From NCBI RefSeq assembly GCF_001598335.1, contig NZ_BCYT01000005.1, forward strand, positions 1 through 64,000: a DNA stretch of 64,000 nucleotides. The letters are read 5' to 3'. This document shows, one piece after another, positions 46,026 to 55,743 of the stretch. This stretch comes from Sphingobium abikonense NBRC 16140 (GTDB taxonomy: Bacteria > Pseudomonadota > Alphaproteobacteria > Sphingomonadales > Sphingomonadaceae). Position 1 is the stretch's first letter. Each line of letters starts with the position of its first letter. Position numbers and translations under genes: made by a program. The notes below the pieces were generated by a model that did no database searches, had not been told where the DNA came from, and worked only from the letters and a program-made list of their open reading frames with translations.

Positions 46026-46697
46026 CTAGAAATCAGGCTTTTCGTAATGCGGTGGCGGCGCGATGACCTCCATCCGTTCCGACAGAAGCGGGCGGAACGA
46101 CGGTCGGGACTTGAATCCGGCATACCAGCGCCGCACAGGCTCATGCCCAGCCCAGTCGATGCCACCGAGATAATCGGCGACGGACAGGTGCGCGGCCGCA
46201 GCGATATCCGCCAAGCTGAGCGTGCCGCCCGCCATCCAGCTGCGATGATCGAGCAGATAGTCCATATAATCCATATGGACGTTCGCGCGCTTCATCGCTT
46301 CGCGCAATACGCGGGCGTCGGGCGGCGCGCGTTCAATCAGTCGCTTTTTCATGCGTTCATGCAAAAGCGGGCCGACTACGTCGCCATAGAAGCTCTGGTC
46401 GAAAAAGGCGGTCAGCCTGCGGACTTCGGCGCGCCCTGCGGCGGTCCCTGAGATAAGAGGGACCTTCTCCACCGTCTCTTCGAAATATTCGCAAATCGCC
46501 TGGCTGTCGAGCAGCGTGACGCCCCGTTCCTGATCCGTCATCACCGGCGTCAATCCGGCGGGATTGAGATCCAGAAATTCGTCGCGCATCGCCCATGGCG
46601 ATTCGCGCACCAGATCATAGCCGATGCCCTTTTCGCCCAGCAGCAGCCGGACCTTGCGGGAAAAAGGGCATAGGGGGAATTGATAGAGCAGCCACAT
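46026..46697 (-). CDS. Glutathione S-transferase-like protein, possible FzlA
   Basis: A 223-residue protein with a GST N-domain (YQFPLCPFSRKVRLLLGEKG; LNPAGLTPVM; LLDSQAICEYFEE) and a helical C-domain with AGGTLSLADIAAAAHLSV. The CPFSRK start and size recall alphaproteobacterial FzlA, the GST-like FtsZ-binding division protein, but I cannot separate this from an ordinary GST by eye. It stands alone, convergent with the diguanylate cyclase. Confidence 0.85.
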   Translation of the reverse strand: MWLLYQFPLCPFSRKVRLLLGEKGIGYDLVRESPWAMRDEFLDLNPAGLTPVMTDQERGVTLLDSQAICEYFEETVEKVPLISGTAAGRAEVRRLTAFFDQSFYGDVVGPLLHERMKKRLIERAPPDARVLREAMKRANVHMDYMDYLLDHRSWMAGGTLSLADIAAAAHLSVADYLGGIDWAGHEPVRRWYAGFKSRPSFRPLLSERMEVIAPPPHYEKPDF

Positions 46698-46882
46698 AGA
46701 AACCGTCTGTTAGGCGCAGGCGCGTCGCGGGGGAAGCGGCAAAAGCGATCGCATGACACCCATGGTCGTCCAGCGCATTGGCCAAAAGGATGGCGGCTGC
46801 CGAGCGCATCGCCCCTTTCGGCAACGGAAACCGGACGATAGAAGGGCGCCGATAATGGATTTCGCCTTGGAAAGGATAGCCG

Positions 46883-48829
46883 ATGCCTGAAGATTTCTTC
46901 CCTGTGCCGCAAGCCTGGGTCGAGGCAGCCTATATGGATCGGGCCAAGCGCGAAGCCGATTATGCCCGCTCGATCGAAGACAGCGACGCCTATTGGCTGG
47001 AGAGGGCGCAGCGACTGGATTGGATAACCCCACCCACGCGCGCCGATGAAAGCAGTTTTGACGAAGCGGATTTCGGTATCAAATGGTTCGCGGACGGTGT
47101 CTTGAATGTCAGCGTCAATTGCGTGGACCGACACCTTGAAGAGCGTGGAGACCAGACCGCGATCATCTGGGAACCCGATTCGCCCGATGCCCAGACGCGC
47201 CGTTACAGCTATCGCCAGGTTCATGCCGAAATATGTCGCTTCGCCAATGTGCTCAAGGCAGCGGGCGCGAAGAAGGGCGACCGGATCACGATCTATCTGC
47301 CGATGATACCGGAAGCGGCGTTCGCGCTGCTCGCCTGCGCGCGGATCGGCGCGATCCATTCGGTGGTGTTCGGCGGCTTTTCACCCGATGCGCTGTGTGG
47401 TCGCATTCAAGATTGCGACTCCACCATCGTCGTGACCGCAGATGAAGGCTGCCGCGCGGGCCGAAAAGTGGCGCTCAAGGCCAATGTCGACGCAGCCCTC
47501 AACGACTGTCCCGGCGTCAAGTCGGTGATCGTGGTCAAGGCGACGGGATCCGATATCCCCATGACGCCGGGCCGCGACCTGTGGTTGCATGAAGAAGCGG
47601 AAAAGGTCGCAGCCGACTGCCCGGCCGAACCCATGCAGGCGGAGGACCCGCTGTTCATCCTCTATACCTCCGGCTCCACCGGTAAGCCCAAGGGCGTGCT
47701 TCATACGACCGGCGGCTATCTGCTCTGGGCCAGCCTGACCCATGAACTATGCTTCGACTATCGGCCGGGGGACGTCTATTGGTGCGCCGCCGATATCGGC
47801 TGGGTCACAGGCCACAGCTATATTGTTTATGGGCCGCTCGCCAATGGGGCGACGACGCTGATGTATGAAGGCGTGCCCAATCATCCCACGCCCGCGCGCA
47901 TCTGGCAGATCGTGGATCGCCACCAGGTCCAGACCCTGTTCACCGCCCCCACGGCGCTGCGCGCGCTGATGAAAGAAGGCGACGACCATGTGAAGGCGAC
48001 CAGTCGCGCATCGTTGCGCCTGCTCGGCACGGTTGGCGAGCCGATCAATCCCGAAGCCTGGCGCTGGTATCATCATGTGGTCGGCGAGGATCGCTGCCCG
48101 ATCATCGACACCTGGTGGCAGACGGAAACCGGAGGGGCGATGATCGCGCCCATGCCCGGCGCAACTGATCTGAAACCCGGATCGGCGACCCTGCCCATGC
48201 CGGGCGTCGTGCCCCAGATCGTCGATGCCGAGGGCAAGGTCCTGGAAGGCGCGACCGAGGGCAATCTGGTCATCGCACGAAGCTGGCCTGGGCAGATGCG
48301 GACGGTCTGGGGCGATCATGACCGCTTCTTTCAAACCTATTTCACGACCTTCCCCGGCAAATATACGACCGGCGACGGCGCGCGGCGGGACGCGGACGGC
48401 TATTACTGGATCACGGGCCGGGTGGACGACGTCATTAACGTGTCGGGCCACCGCATGGGAACGGCGGAAGTCGAAAGCGCGCTGGTGCTGCATGAAAGCG
48501 TGGCGGAAGCGGCGGTGGTCGGCTTTCCTCACGATATCAAGGGCCAAGGCATTTACGCCTATGTCATGCTCAATAATGACGATGAAGCCAGTGACGAGCT
48601 GCGCAAGACGCTGGTGAACTGGGTGCGGCGGGAAATCGGCCCGATCGCGACGCCGGATGTGATCCAGTTCGCGCCGGGCCTGCCCAAGACCCGTTCCGGC
48701 AAGATCATGCGCCGGATCCTGCGCAAAATCGCCGAGGGGGAGGTGTCGGCACAGGCATTGGGCGACACCAGCACACTCGCCGACCCTTCCGTGGTGGATA
48801 ATCTGGTCTCCAATCGTCAGGGTGGATAA
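46883..48829 (+). CDS. acs: Acetate-CoA ligase (acetyl-CoA synthetase)
   Basis: A 648-residue AMP-forming ligase converting acetate, ATP and CoA to acetyl-CoA. Motifs: [20 protein letters not shown] (P-loop-like), [36 protein letters not shown] and the acetylation site [13 protein letters not shown] with the conserved Lys. Length is normal. GGAAAGGAT precedes the ATG. The 185-bp upstream region has no recognised operator. Confidence 0.96.
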   Translation: MPEDFFPVPQAWVEAAYMDRAKREADYARSIEDSDAYWLERAQRLDWITPPTRADESSFDEADFGIKWFADGVLNVSVNCVDRHLEERGDQTAIIWEPDSPDAQTRRYSYRQVHAEICRFANVLKAAGAKKGDRITIYLPMIPEAAFALLACARIGAIHSVVFGGFSPDALCGRIQDCDSTIVVTADEGCRAGRKVALKANVDAALNDCPGVKSVIVVKATGSDIPMTPGRDLWLHEEAEKVAADCPAEPMQAEDPLFILYTSGSTGKPKGVLHTTGGYLLWASLTHELCFDYRPGDVYWCAADIGWVTGHSYIVYGPLANGATTLMYEGVPNHPTPARIWQIVDRHQVQTLFTAPTALRALMKEGDDHVKATSRASLRLLGTVGEPINPEAWRWYHHVVGEDRCPIIDTWWQTETGGAMIAPMPGATDLKPGSATLPMPGVVPQIVDAEGKVLEGATEGNLVIARSWPGQMRTVWGDHDRFFQTYFTTFPGKYTTGDGARRDADGYYWITGRVDDVINVSGHRMGTAEVESALVLHESVAEAAVVGFPHDIKGQGIYAYVMLNNDDEASDELRKTLVNWVRREIGPIATPDVIQFAPGLPKTRSGKIMRRILRKIAEGEVSAQALGDTSTLADPSVVDNLVSNRQGG

Positions 48830-48870
48830 GCGGGCCTGAGTGCCGGTTCCAGAGACGCAGGGAGCGAAAT

Positions 48871-49383
48871 TTGACCCGTTATACCGTTGCCGCTCGGGCG
48901 CTGCACTGGATCATGGCGGCGCTCATCATCGCCAATCTGGTGCTTGGATTCGCGCATGAGGCGCTGCCGCGCGATTGGGGCGTCATGCCCCTTCACAAGT
49001 CGATCGGGCTGACGGTACTGGCGCTCACGGTCTGCCGCATCGTCTGGCGCCTGACACATCGGTCGCCGGCTCTCCCCAAGGAGATGCCGGGGTGGGAGAA
49101 GAGCGCAGCGCATGTCACGCATCTGGCCTTTTACGCCTTGATGCTGGCCGTTCCCCTGTCCGGCTGGATCATGACGTCCGCTGGCAGCCGACCGCTCACC
49201 TGGTTCGCCCTGTTCGACGTGCCCAAATTTGGGGTGGGTCGGGAGGACGCCCTCACTGGCCTGGCGCACGAAGCCCACGAACTGCTGCCATGGCTATGGA
49301 GCGCGCTGCTGCTGCTCCATATCGGCGCGGCGCTGCGTCATCATCTGGTGCTGAAGGATGATGTCTTGCGCCGCATGACCTGA
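48871..49383 (+). CDS. Cytochrome b561-type membrane protein
   Basis: A 170-residue protein with four hydrophobic helices and histidines suited to two b hemes: RALHWIMAALII (His12), MPLHKSIGLTVLAL, AAHVTHLAFYALMLAVPLSG and LLLLHIGAALRHHLVLKDD. This is the prokaryotic b561 family, often superoxide- or quinol-linked. The TTG at 48871 after GGGAG is needed to keep the first heme-ligand helix; a later ATG would lose His12. It starts 41 bp after acs. Confidence 0.9.
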   Translation: MTRYTVAARALHWIMAALIIANLVLGFAHEALPRDWGVMPLHKSIGLTVLALTVCRIVWRLTHRSPALPKEMPGWEKSAAHVTHLAFYALMLAVPLSGWIMTSAGSRPLTWFALFDVPKFGVGREDALTGLAHEAHELLPWLWSALLLLHIGAALRHHLVLKDDVLRRMT

Positions 49384-49433
49384 ACGGTGACCGCTAAGGG
49401 CTACCAGAGGCTATTGCCGCGATCACGCGGGCG

Positions 49434-50642
49434 TCAGAGCCTCTCGCCGGCGAGCAGCCGTGGCAATGCCCCCGATTGGCCTCGCGCTTCCGCCATGAAG
49501 CGGCCCTTGAGCATGGGCGTGCGCTGCACCATAGCCAGGCCCGCTCGCCGCGCCAGAGACGGCAGCTTGCCGGGAATATCGAACAGACGCACCAGACCGT
49601 CCATGGCGACACTGGTCATCAAGGCATCGAGGCCGCGCCAGCGCTGATAGCGCGCGAGCAGCTGCGCATCGCCAGGGTCTAGGCCCAGCCGCATGCCTTC
49701 TACCACCACCTCCACCAGCGCGGCGACATCGCGAAAACCCAGGTTCAAACCCTGGCCGGCGATGGGGTGGATCGCATGGGCACTATCCCCCACCAGCGCC
49801 AAGCGGGTATCCGTGATGCGCGCGGCATGGTGAAAGCCCAACGGATAGGAGGAACGCGGTCCGGCCAGGCTGATGTCTCCCAGGAAGCCGCCAATCCGCT
49901 TTTGCGCCTCTGCCAGCCAGGCCCGTTCGGATAATTTGAGCATGGCGGGCGCCTGACCCGTCGGCACGGTCCAGACCACAGCCGACCGGGTCCCTGGCAA
50001 CATCGGCAGCAGGGCGAAGGGGCCGCCCACATAGAAAATCTCATACGCGGTATTGGCATGCGGTATCTCATGGTCGATCGCCGTGACCATGGCCGTGTGG
50101 CTATATTGCCAGCGGGTTGTGCGGATGCCCGCTGCTTCACGCGTCGGGCTGTTTCGCCCCTCGGCCGCGACCAGCAAGGGCGCACCGATCGTCGCGCCAT
50201 TCTGCAACGTCAGTGTTACCCCATCGCTGCCGCGATCGACGGCCGTCGCGCGATCGGGCTGATAGAAGGTCAGATGATCGGCCTCCGCTGCCGTTTGCGC
50301 CAGCGCGATCCGCAGATCCCGGTTGGGGAACATCGTTCCCATCAGGCCGTCATCGGCATCGGGCACGAAATCCAGCGCGCCCCGTTCCAGCCCGTCGCTG
50401 ACCCAGATGCGATCGATCGGGCAGCCCTTGCCATCCAGATGCCGCGCGACACCAATGGCCTGAAGCATGGCATAGCTTGTCGAACTGATCGCCGACACGC
50501 GTGCGTCGAACCCCGCCGCCGTCACATCGACAGGGTCGGCAGGATCGACGATGGCGGTCTTCACGCCATGTCCGGAAAGGGCGATGCCCAAGGTGAGGCC
50601 GACCAGCCCCCCGCCCAGGATGACGACGTCGTAGCGTTCCAT
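49434..50642 (-). CDS. UbiH/UbiF/Coq6-family FAD-dependent hydroxylase
   Basis: A 402-residue flavin monooxygenase for ring hydroxylation in ubiquinone synthesis. It has the FAD dinucleotide fold DVVILGGGLVGLTLGIALSG, the DG-type segment LLVAAEGRNSPTREAAGI and the second FAD motif LALVGDSAHAIHPIAGQGLN, then LGFRDVAALVEVV. Which ring position it acts on (UbiH, UbiF, UbiI or a broad UbiM/L type) cannot be decided by sequence reading. Confidence 0.92.
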   Translation of the reverse strand: MERYDVVILGGGLVGLTLGIALSGHGVKTAIVDPADPVDVTAAGFDARVSAISSTSYAMLQAIGVARHLDGKGCPIDRIWVSDGLERGALDFVPDADDGLMGTMFPNRDLRIALAQTAAEADHLTFYQPDRATAVDRGSDGVTLTLQNGATIGAPLLVAAEGRNSPTREAAGIRTTRWQYSHTAMVTAIDHEIPHANTAYEIFYVGGPFALLPMLPGTRSAVVWTVPTGQAPAMLKLSERAWLAEAQKRIGGFLGDISLAGPRSSYPLGFHHAARITDTRLALVGDSAHAIHPIAGQGLNLGFRDVAALVEVVVEGMRLGLDPGDAQLLARYQRWRGLDALMTSVAMDGLVRLFDIPGKLPSLARRAGLAMVQRTPMLKGRFMAEARGQSGALPRLLAGERL

Positions 50643-50704
50643 GCCCTGTATCTAGGTCCTGCCGCGGGAAATGGAAAGACGGCCCGGCAGCGGACCAAGC
50701 GAAA

Positions 50705-51796
50705 TCAGACGATATGTACCCAGCCTGCTGGATCGGTGACGGTGCCGCGCTGAATACCGGTCAGCTGCGCGCGCAACTTTTCAGTCACAATGCCGCCATC
50801 GCCGTTGCCGATCGTAAAGTCGCCACCGCTGCTCTTGACCGTGCCGATCGCCGTGACGACGGCAGCGGTGCCACAGGCAAAGGCCTCGCGCAGTCGGCCG
50901 CTGGCGGCATCGTCCCGCCATTGGCTGAAGCTATAGGGCTCCTCGCGCACGTCATGGCCATGGCCGCGAGCCAGATCGATAATCGACGCCCGCGTGATGC
51001 CGGGCAGGATGGTCCCACCAAGGGGCGGCGTCACGATCGACCCGTCATCCATGACGAAAAAGACGTTCATGCCGCCCAGTTCTTCGACCCATTTATTTTC
51101 GGCGGCGTCAAGAAAGACGACCTGGTCGCAGCCGTGACCGATCGCTTCCTTCTGCGCGATCAGGCTGGCGGCATAATTGCCGCCGCATTTGGCGGCGCCG
51201 GTCCCACCGCGCGCGGCGCGGCTATAATGTTCCGACACCCACAAGGTCACAGCCTTGCTGCCACCCTTGAAATAGGCGCCGGCGGGCGAGGCGATGACAC
51301 AGAATATATATTCATTGGACGGACGCACGCCCAGGAATGTCTCGCTCGCGAACAGGAAGGGGCGCAGATACAGGCTGCCTTCACCCTCGGGAATCCAGTC
51401 CGCGTCGATCTTCACCAGTTCAGCGACGGCCTCCAGAAACAGGTCCTGGGGAAGCGCCGGCATGGCCATGCGCTCTGCCGATTCCCTGAACCGACGGGCA
51501 TTTTCTTCCGGTCGGAACATGGCGATTTGGCCATCGTTCAAGCGATAGGCCTTCATGCCTTCGAAGATTTCCTGGGCATAATGCAGCACCGCGCAGGCAG
51601 GATCCATCTGGAAGGGTTCGCGTGGACCCACCTTATGGCTGTGCCACCCCTGTCCTTCCGTGTAACGGATGGTCACCATATGATCGGTAAACACTCGGCC
51701 AAAACCCGGGTCGGCAAGCAGGATCGCGCGCTGGTCCGCTGCCACAGCCTGGCTGCTGCGAGTGACGGTGAAGCGCGACTTCTGCTCGACGTCCAT
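50705..51796 (-). CDS. ilvE: Branched-chain amino-acid aminotransferase
   Basis: A 363-residue fold-type IV PLP enzyme interconverting Leu/Ile/Val and 2-oxo acids. Features: LHYAQEIFEGMKAYRLNDGQ, SLYLRPFLFASETFLGVRPS, the PLP lysine in GGTGAAKCGGNYAASLIAQK, and LGGTILPGITRASIIDLARG. This is the longer branched-chain aminotransferase type. ATG 51796 has AGGAG 7 nt upstream; the frame to 51859 is rejected. Divergent from the threonine aldolase gene. Confidence 0.95.
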   Translation of the reverse strand: MDVEQKSRFTVTRSSQAVAADQRAILLADPGFGRVFTDHMVTIRYTEGQGWHSHKVGPREPFQMDPACAVLHYAQEIFEGMKAYRLNDGQIAMFRPEENARRFRESAERMAMPALPQDLFLEAVAELVKIDADWIPEGEGSLYLRPFLFASETFLGVRPSNEYIFCVIASPAGAYFKGGSKAVTLWVSEHYSRAARGGTGAAKCGGNYAASLIAQKEAIGHGCDQVVFLDAAENKWVEELGGMNVFFVMDDGSIVTPPLGGTILPGITRASIIDLARGHGHDVREEPYSFSQWRDDAASGRLREAFACGTAAVVTAIGTVKSSGGDFTIGNGDGGIVTEKLRAQLTGIQRGTVTDPAGWVHIV

Positions 51797-51953
51797 GGCG
51801 GGACTCCTTGTGCATGAATAGGACGCGCCGCCTATGTCACAGAGCAGCGCGCGAAACAATTGGTCATCTATGCTGACCTAATAAACAGGCACAGGGCCAC
51901 CGCGTCCTCGATGGCCCCTTCCAGATCGGCGAACGGCTCGCTATCGCCATGCC

Positions 51954-52964
51954 ATGCACTTTTTTTCCGACAATGCGACGCCTGTTTGCCCGGACGTCAT
52001 GGCCGCCATCGCCGCCGCCGACCGGGCGGATCATGGCTATGATGGCGACGCATGGAGCGCGCGACTGGACGATGCCTTCTCCGCCTTGTTCGGAACACCG
52101 GTGCAGGCCCTGTGGATCGCCAGCGGAACGGCGGCGAACAGCATCGCGCTCGCTTGCCTCTGCCCCCCTTATGGCGGCGTGATTGCCCATGAAGAGGCGC
52201 ATATCGTCGTGGACGAGTGCGGCGCGCCGGGGTTCTTCACCCATGGCGCGACGCTGATGCCGCTGCCGGGTGTCGGGGCGAAACTGACACCGGACGCCAT
52301 TCGCGACCGGCTGAAGGCGATCAGGCCGGATGTGCATCAGGTGCCAACCCGCGCCATCAGCATCACCAACGCCACCGAATATGGCCTTGTCTACACGCCG
52401 CAAGAGGTCGCGGCGCTGAGCGATGTCGCCAAGGCGCATGGTCTGGGATTGCACATGGATGGCGCCCGGTTCGCCAACGCCGTGGCGCATCTGGGCTGCG
52501 CGCCGGCAGATGTGACATGGCGTGCGGGCGTGGATGCGCTGACCTTTGGCTGCGTGAAAAATGGCGGCATGATCGGCGAGGCGCTGCTCTTCTTCGGTCC
52601 GCAGGCGCGGGACCGTGCAGGAGAGGCGCGGCGCTGGCGCAAGCGGTCGGGGCATCTTTTCTCCAAAGGGCGCTATCTCGCCGCGCAATTGCTGGCGATG
52701 ATCGAAAATGACCTGTGGCTTCGCAACGCCAGCGCAGCGAATGTGGCGGCCCAGCTCCTCGCCAAAGGGGCGGGAAACCGTTTGATGCACCCTGTCGAGG
52801 CCAATGAACTGTTCGTGCGCCTGACGGCCGAGGAAGCCGCGACGTTGCGTGCCCAGGGCTTTGATTTTCACGATTGGGGACATGGAGCCGCGCGACTGGT
52901 CACAAACTGGTCGCAGGACGAAGCCGCCGTCGCGCCGCTTGCTGCGGCACTCGCCCGGCTTTGA
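51954..52964 (+). CDS. Low-specificity threonine aldolase / beta-eliminating lyase
   Basis: A 336-residue PLP enzyme cleaving threonine or allo-threonine to glycine and acetaldehyde. It begins HFFSDNATPVCPDVMAAIAA and has LWIASGTAANSIALACL, AHEEAHIVVDECGAPGFFTH, GLGLHMDGARFANAVAHLG and the PLP lysine in LTFGCVKNGGMIGEAL. Size is typical. The EamA exporter starts just 2 bp after its stop, so the pair are probably in one operon. Confidence 0.93.
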   Translation: MHFFSDNATPVCPDVMAAIAAADRADHGYDGDAWSARLDDAFSALFGTPVQALWIASGTAANSIALACLCPPYGGVIAHEEAHIVVDECGAPGFFTHGATLMPLPGVGAKLTPDAIRDRLKAIRPDVHQVPTRAISITNATEYGLVYTPQEVAALSDVAKAHGLGLHMDGARFANAVAHLGCAPADVTWRAGVDALTFGCVKNGGMIGEALLFFGPQARDRAGEARRWRKRSGHLFSKGRYLAAQLLAMIENDLWLRNASAANVAAQLLAKGAGNRLMHPVEANELFVRLTAEEAATLRAQGFDFHDWGHGAARLVTNWSQDEAAVAPLAAALARL

Positions 52965-52966
52965 TC

Positions 52967-53881
52967 GTGGCTGACGCGCCATCGGTTCCTGCCGACACAG
53001 CCAAGGCAGTCCTGATTCCCTTCGCGCTTGTCACGCTGATCTGGAGTTCGACCTGGATCGTGATCCGAGACCAGCTGGGCAGCGTGCCGCCCAGCTGGTC
53101 GGTCTGCTACCGCTTTTTGCTGGCCGGGATCGCCATGGCGATCTTCGCGCGCTTACGCGGCGTGTCGCTTCGCATCGGCGGGGCGGGCATGCTGTTCGCC
53201 GGCTTGCTTGGCACCGCGCAATTCGTGCTCAACTTCAATTTTGTCTATCGCGCCGAGCAGCATCTGACCTCCGGCGTCGTCGCTGTCGTTTACGCGATGC
53301 TGCTGATTCCCAATTCGCTTCTTGCCTTCCTCGCCTTTCGTCAGCCGGTCACGCGCGGTTTCATCGTCGGATCGGCAATTGCGACGGCGGGGATCGTCAT
53401 GATGCTGGTCCATGAATATCGCGCGGCTGACGTCGCGCCGGACGCCATATTGCTGGGCGCGGCCTTCTCGATACTGGGGTTGCTGAGCGCGTCAGCGGCC
53501 AATGTCATGCAGGGCACCGAAATTGCCCGACGGCTTCCCATGATGGCCGTGCTGACATGGGCGATGCTGATCGGCGCGGCGATCGACGCCGTCTTTGCAT
53601 GGGTCACGGCAGGCGCCCCTGTCATCGAGTGGCGGCTGAGCTATCTGGCCGGCATCGCCTATCTGGGCATTGCCGGGTCGGTCGTAACCTTTCCGCTTTA
53701 TTTTCGCCTGATCCAGACGATCGGCGCGGGGCGCGCCGCCTATACGTCCGTCCTGATACCGGTGATCGCGATGCTCATTTCCACGCTGTTTGAAGGCTAT
53801 CGCTGGACTGGTTTCGCCGCGCCGGGGGCTTTGCTGGCAATTGCTGGCATGGTCGTCGCCCTGCGGTCAAAAAAGGCTTAG
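52967..53881 (+). CDS. EamA/DMT-superfamily transporter
   Basis: A 304-residue membrane protein with about ten helices and two EamA halves (FALVTLIWSSTWIVIRDQLG in the first, ILLGAAFSILGLLSASAANV in the second). Export of amino acids or metabolites is usual in the family; adjacency to threonine aldolase makes an amino-acid substrate plausible. Start GTG 52967 follows the aldolase stop by 2 bp; TTG 52961 is an alternative. Confidence 0.88.
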   Translation: MADAPSVPADTAKAVLIPFALVTLIWSSTWIVIRDQLGSVPPSWSVCYRFLLAGIAMAIFARLRGVSLRIGGAGMLFAGLLGTAQFVLNFNFVYRAEQHLTSGVVAVVYAMLLIPNSLLAFLAFRQPVTRGFIVGSAIATAGIVMMLVHEYRAADVAPDAILLGAAFSILGLLSASAANVMQGTEIARRLPMMAVLTWAMLIGAAIDAVFAWVTAGAPVIEWRLSYLAGIAYLGIAGSVVTFPLYFRLIQTIGAGRAAYTSVLIPVIAMLISTLFEGYRWTGFAAPGALLAIAGMVVALRSKKA

Positions 53882-54030
53882 CTTCTGCCCGGCTGATAGC
53901 GCTGCTTGGTGCTGTTCACGCGCTCGATCAGGCTGGAGAGGGACGACGCCTGGACTCTTCTAGCCTGCGGCGCCGATGGTTGATGCATTCGGTCGGAAAC
54001 AGCTGCAAAGGCCTGGTCGAAGCGGGTCAT
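53878..54030 (-). CDS. Small basic protein, 50 residues
   Basis: A 50-residue basic, mostly polar protein (TRFDQAFAAVSDRMHQPSAP, ending RVNSTKQRYQPGRS). ATG 54030 has AGAGGA 7 nt upstream, a good site, so it looks translated. It overlaps the end of the exporter gene by 4 bp on the opposite strand. No family recognised. It is separate from the downstream NAD-binding gene by 70 bp. Confidence 0.6.
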   Translation of the reverse strand: MTRFDQAFAAVSDRMHQPSAPQARRVQASSLSSLIERVNSTKQRYQPGRS

Positions 54031-54103
54031 CAAATATCCTCTTGGAACGATGGCCCTTTGTCGCGCAGTGTGGGTTAACAAGGCGTAAACCACACCGCGC
54101 CGC

Positions 54104-54904
54104 TCAAAGGCAGGCGCGCAGACCTTCGACATAGGTGGGATAGCGTGGAGCCCAGCCCAGCAAGCGCTTTGCACGACCATTGGCGACCCTGCGATTTTCC
54201 GCATAAAAGCCCCGCGCCATGGGGGACAGCCCGGCTGCGTCGAGCGACTGGAGCGGTGGCCATGGCGTCCCGACCAGATCGCACGCCAGTTCGATCACTC
54301 GATTTTGCGCGCAGGGCAGATCGTCGGCCAGATTATAGATGCCGGGCGGCCCTTCAAACGAGGCGATCACGCCCGTCACGATATCATCGACATGGACGCG
54401 GCTGAAAATCTGGTCAGTAAGGTCGATCCGATGGGCGCGTCCTTCGAGCACGCGGTCGATCGCGGAGCGGCCGGGGCCATAGGTGCCCGGAAGGCGAAAT
54501 CGGCGCATATCGTCCCGCAAGCCGCCCCAATCCTCATCCGCCTGCGCGCGGGCCGTACGGCGACCAAGACCGATTGGCGCGCTTTCATCCACCCACGCGC
54601 CCTTGGTGTCGCCATAGACGCCGGTAGAGGAGAGATAGCCGGTCCAGACGGCGGGTGCGGCGGCGATGGCTGGCCCATAGCGATCAAGCACGGGGTCGAC
54701 ATCGCCAGCAGGTGGCACGGACGAGAGAATGTGACTGGCCTCAGCCAAAGCAGAACGAACGGCGCTGTCATCATCAAAAGCGAGGATTTCGGACCCGGTA
54801 TCACCCGTGCGCCGAATGCCGGTCACGCGCCAGCCCTGCTCACGCAACCGATCCGCCAGTTGCGAAGCAGTATATCCCATGCCTAAAATAAGCATGTGGG
54901 GCAT
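54104..54904 (-). CDS. NAD-dependent epimerase/dehydratase-like protein (YeeZ/SDR-a5-like)
   Basis: A 266-residue Rossmann-fold protein. The N-terminal nucleotide loop is LILGMGYTASQLADRLREQG, followed by GYLSSTGVYGDTKGAWVDE and the late FSRVHVDDIVTGVIASFEGP and YNLADDLPC. It resembles atypical extended SDR proteins (YeeZ group) whose substrates are poorly known. A TTG precedes ATG 54904; ATG 54895 is possible too. It is 21 bp downstream of the suf operon and may be transcribed with it. Confidence 0.82.
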   Translation of the reverse strand: MPHMLILGMGYTASQLADRLREQGWRVTGIRRTGDTGSEILAFDDDSAVRSALAEASHILSSVPPAGDVDPVLDRYGPAIAAAPAVWTGYLSSTGVYGDTKGAWVDESAPIGLGRRTARAQADEDWGGLRDDMRRFRLPGTYGPGRSAIDRVLEGRAHRIDLTDQIFSRVHVDDIVTGVIASFEGPPGIYNLADDLPCAQNRVIELACDLVGTPWPPLQSLDAAGLSPMARGFYAENRRVANGRAKRLLGWAPRYPTYVEGLRACL

Positions 54905-54925
54905 CAAAGGATCAGCCGGCCGGGG

Positions 54926-55285
54926 TCAGACCGTGAAGCTTTCGCCGCAGCCGCAGCTGCCCTTGGCATTGGGATTGTTGAACACGAAGCCGGCGGTGAA
55001 GTCATCCTCGACCCAATCCATGGTCGACCCGACAAGATACAGGACCGATGCGCCGTCAATGTAGAAGGTGCCGCCGGGCGTTTCGATCTTTTCGTCGAAC
55101 TTGGCCTCTTCCGCAACATAATCGACCGAATAGGCAAGGCCCGAACAGCCCCGTCGCGGGGTCGACAGCTTGACGCCGATCGTCCCCTCGGGCGCCTGCG
55201 CCATCAGGTCCGCGATGCGCGCCTCGGCATTGGGCGTCAGGTTGACGGCAGCGGGGCGGGCGCGCGCTTTGGTTTCTGTCGTCAT
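54926..55285 (-). CDS. sufA: A-type Fe-S carrier (SufA/HesB/IscA family)
   Basis: A 119-residue A-type carrier. The three cysteines are in STPRRGCSGLAYSVDYV and NAKGSCGCGESFTV near the C-terminus; LTPNAEARIADLMAQAPEGT begins the domain. Its ATG overlaps the sufT stop by one base. SufA receives a cluster from the SufBCD scaffold and delivers it to apoproteins. Whether it is SufA or ErpA is set by context, which favours SufA. Confidence 0.93.
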   Translation of the reverse strand: MTTETKARARPAAVNLTPNAEARIADLMAQAPEGTIGVKLSTPRRGCSGLAYSVDYVAEEAKFDEKIETPGGTFYIDGASVLYLVGSTMDWVEDDFTAGFVFNNPNAKGSCGCGESFTV

Positions 55286-55743
55286 TACAGCATTCCCAAT
55301 TCGAGTTTGGCCTCGTCGCTCATCTTCTGCGGGTCCCATGGCGGGTCCCAGACGAGGTTGACCTCCGCATCGCCGACGCCCGGTACGGCGCCGACGCGCA
55401 GTTCCACTTCACCCGGCATGGATTCAGCGACCGGGCAGTGCGGCGTCGTCAACGTCATGGTGACGGCGACATGCCCTTCGTTGATATCCACGCCATAGAT
55501 CAGGCCCAGATCATAGATATTGACCGGAATTTCCGGGTCGTAAATTTCCTTGAGCGCGTCGATCACCGCTTCATACAGGTCGCCGCCCGGCTCTCCGACA
55601 GGTTGCGGCGCGGGCGGCTGTGACAGAAATCCGTCCAGATAGTCGCGCTGGCGTGGAGCAGGCTCAGCCGCGTCTACCCGCGCCTTCGGCGGCGCGTCGA
55701 CGGCCTCCACTTCCTCGACCATGATTCTGCGTTCGTCGGTCAT
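55285..55743 (-). CDS. sufT: SufT / MIP18-family Fe-S assembly protein
   Basis: A 152-residue protein. The DUF59/MIP18 domain occupies about 55-152: AVIDALKEIYDPEIPVNIYD, LGLIYGVDINEGHVAVTMTL and TTPHCPVAESMPGEVELRV. It has an N-terminal Ala/Pro tail. SufT helps maturation of Fe-S proteins under high demand. ATGA overlap with the sufS stop and one-base overlap with sufA place it firmly in the suf operon. Confidence 0.94.
   Translation of the reverse strand: MTDERRIMVEEVEAVDAPPKARVDAAEPAPRQRDYLDGFLSQPPAPQPVGEPGGDLYEAVIDALKEIYDPEIPVNIYDLGLIYGVDINEGHVAVTMTLTTPHCPVAESMPGEVELRVGAVPGVGDAEVNLVWDPPWDPQKMSDEAKLELGML

Noticed and set aside
46615-46824. 70-codon minus frame across the GST gene start
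   Set aside because: It overlaps the GST gene in another frame, has no Shine-Dalgarno sequence and no family content.
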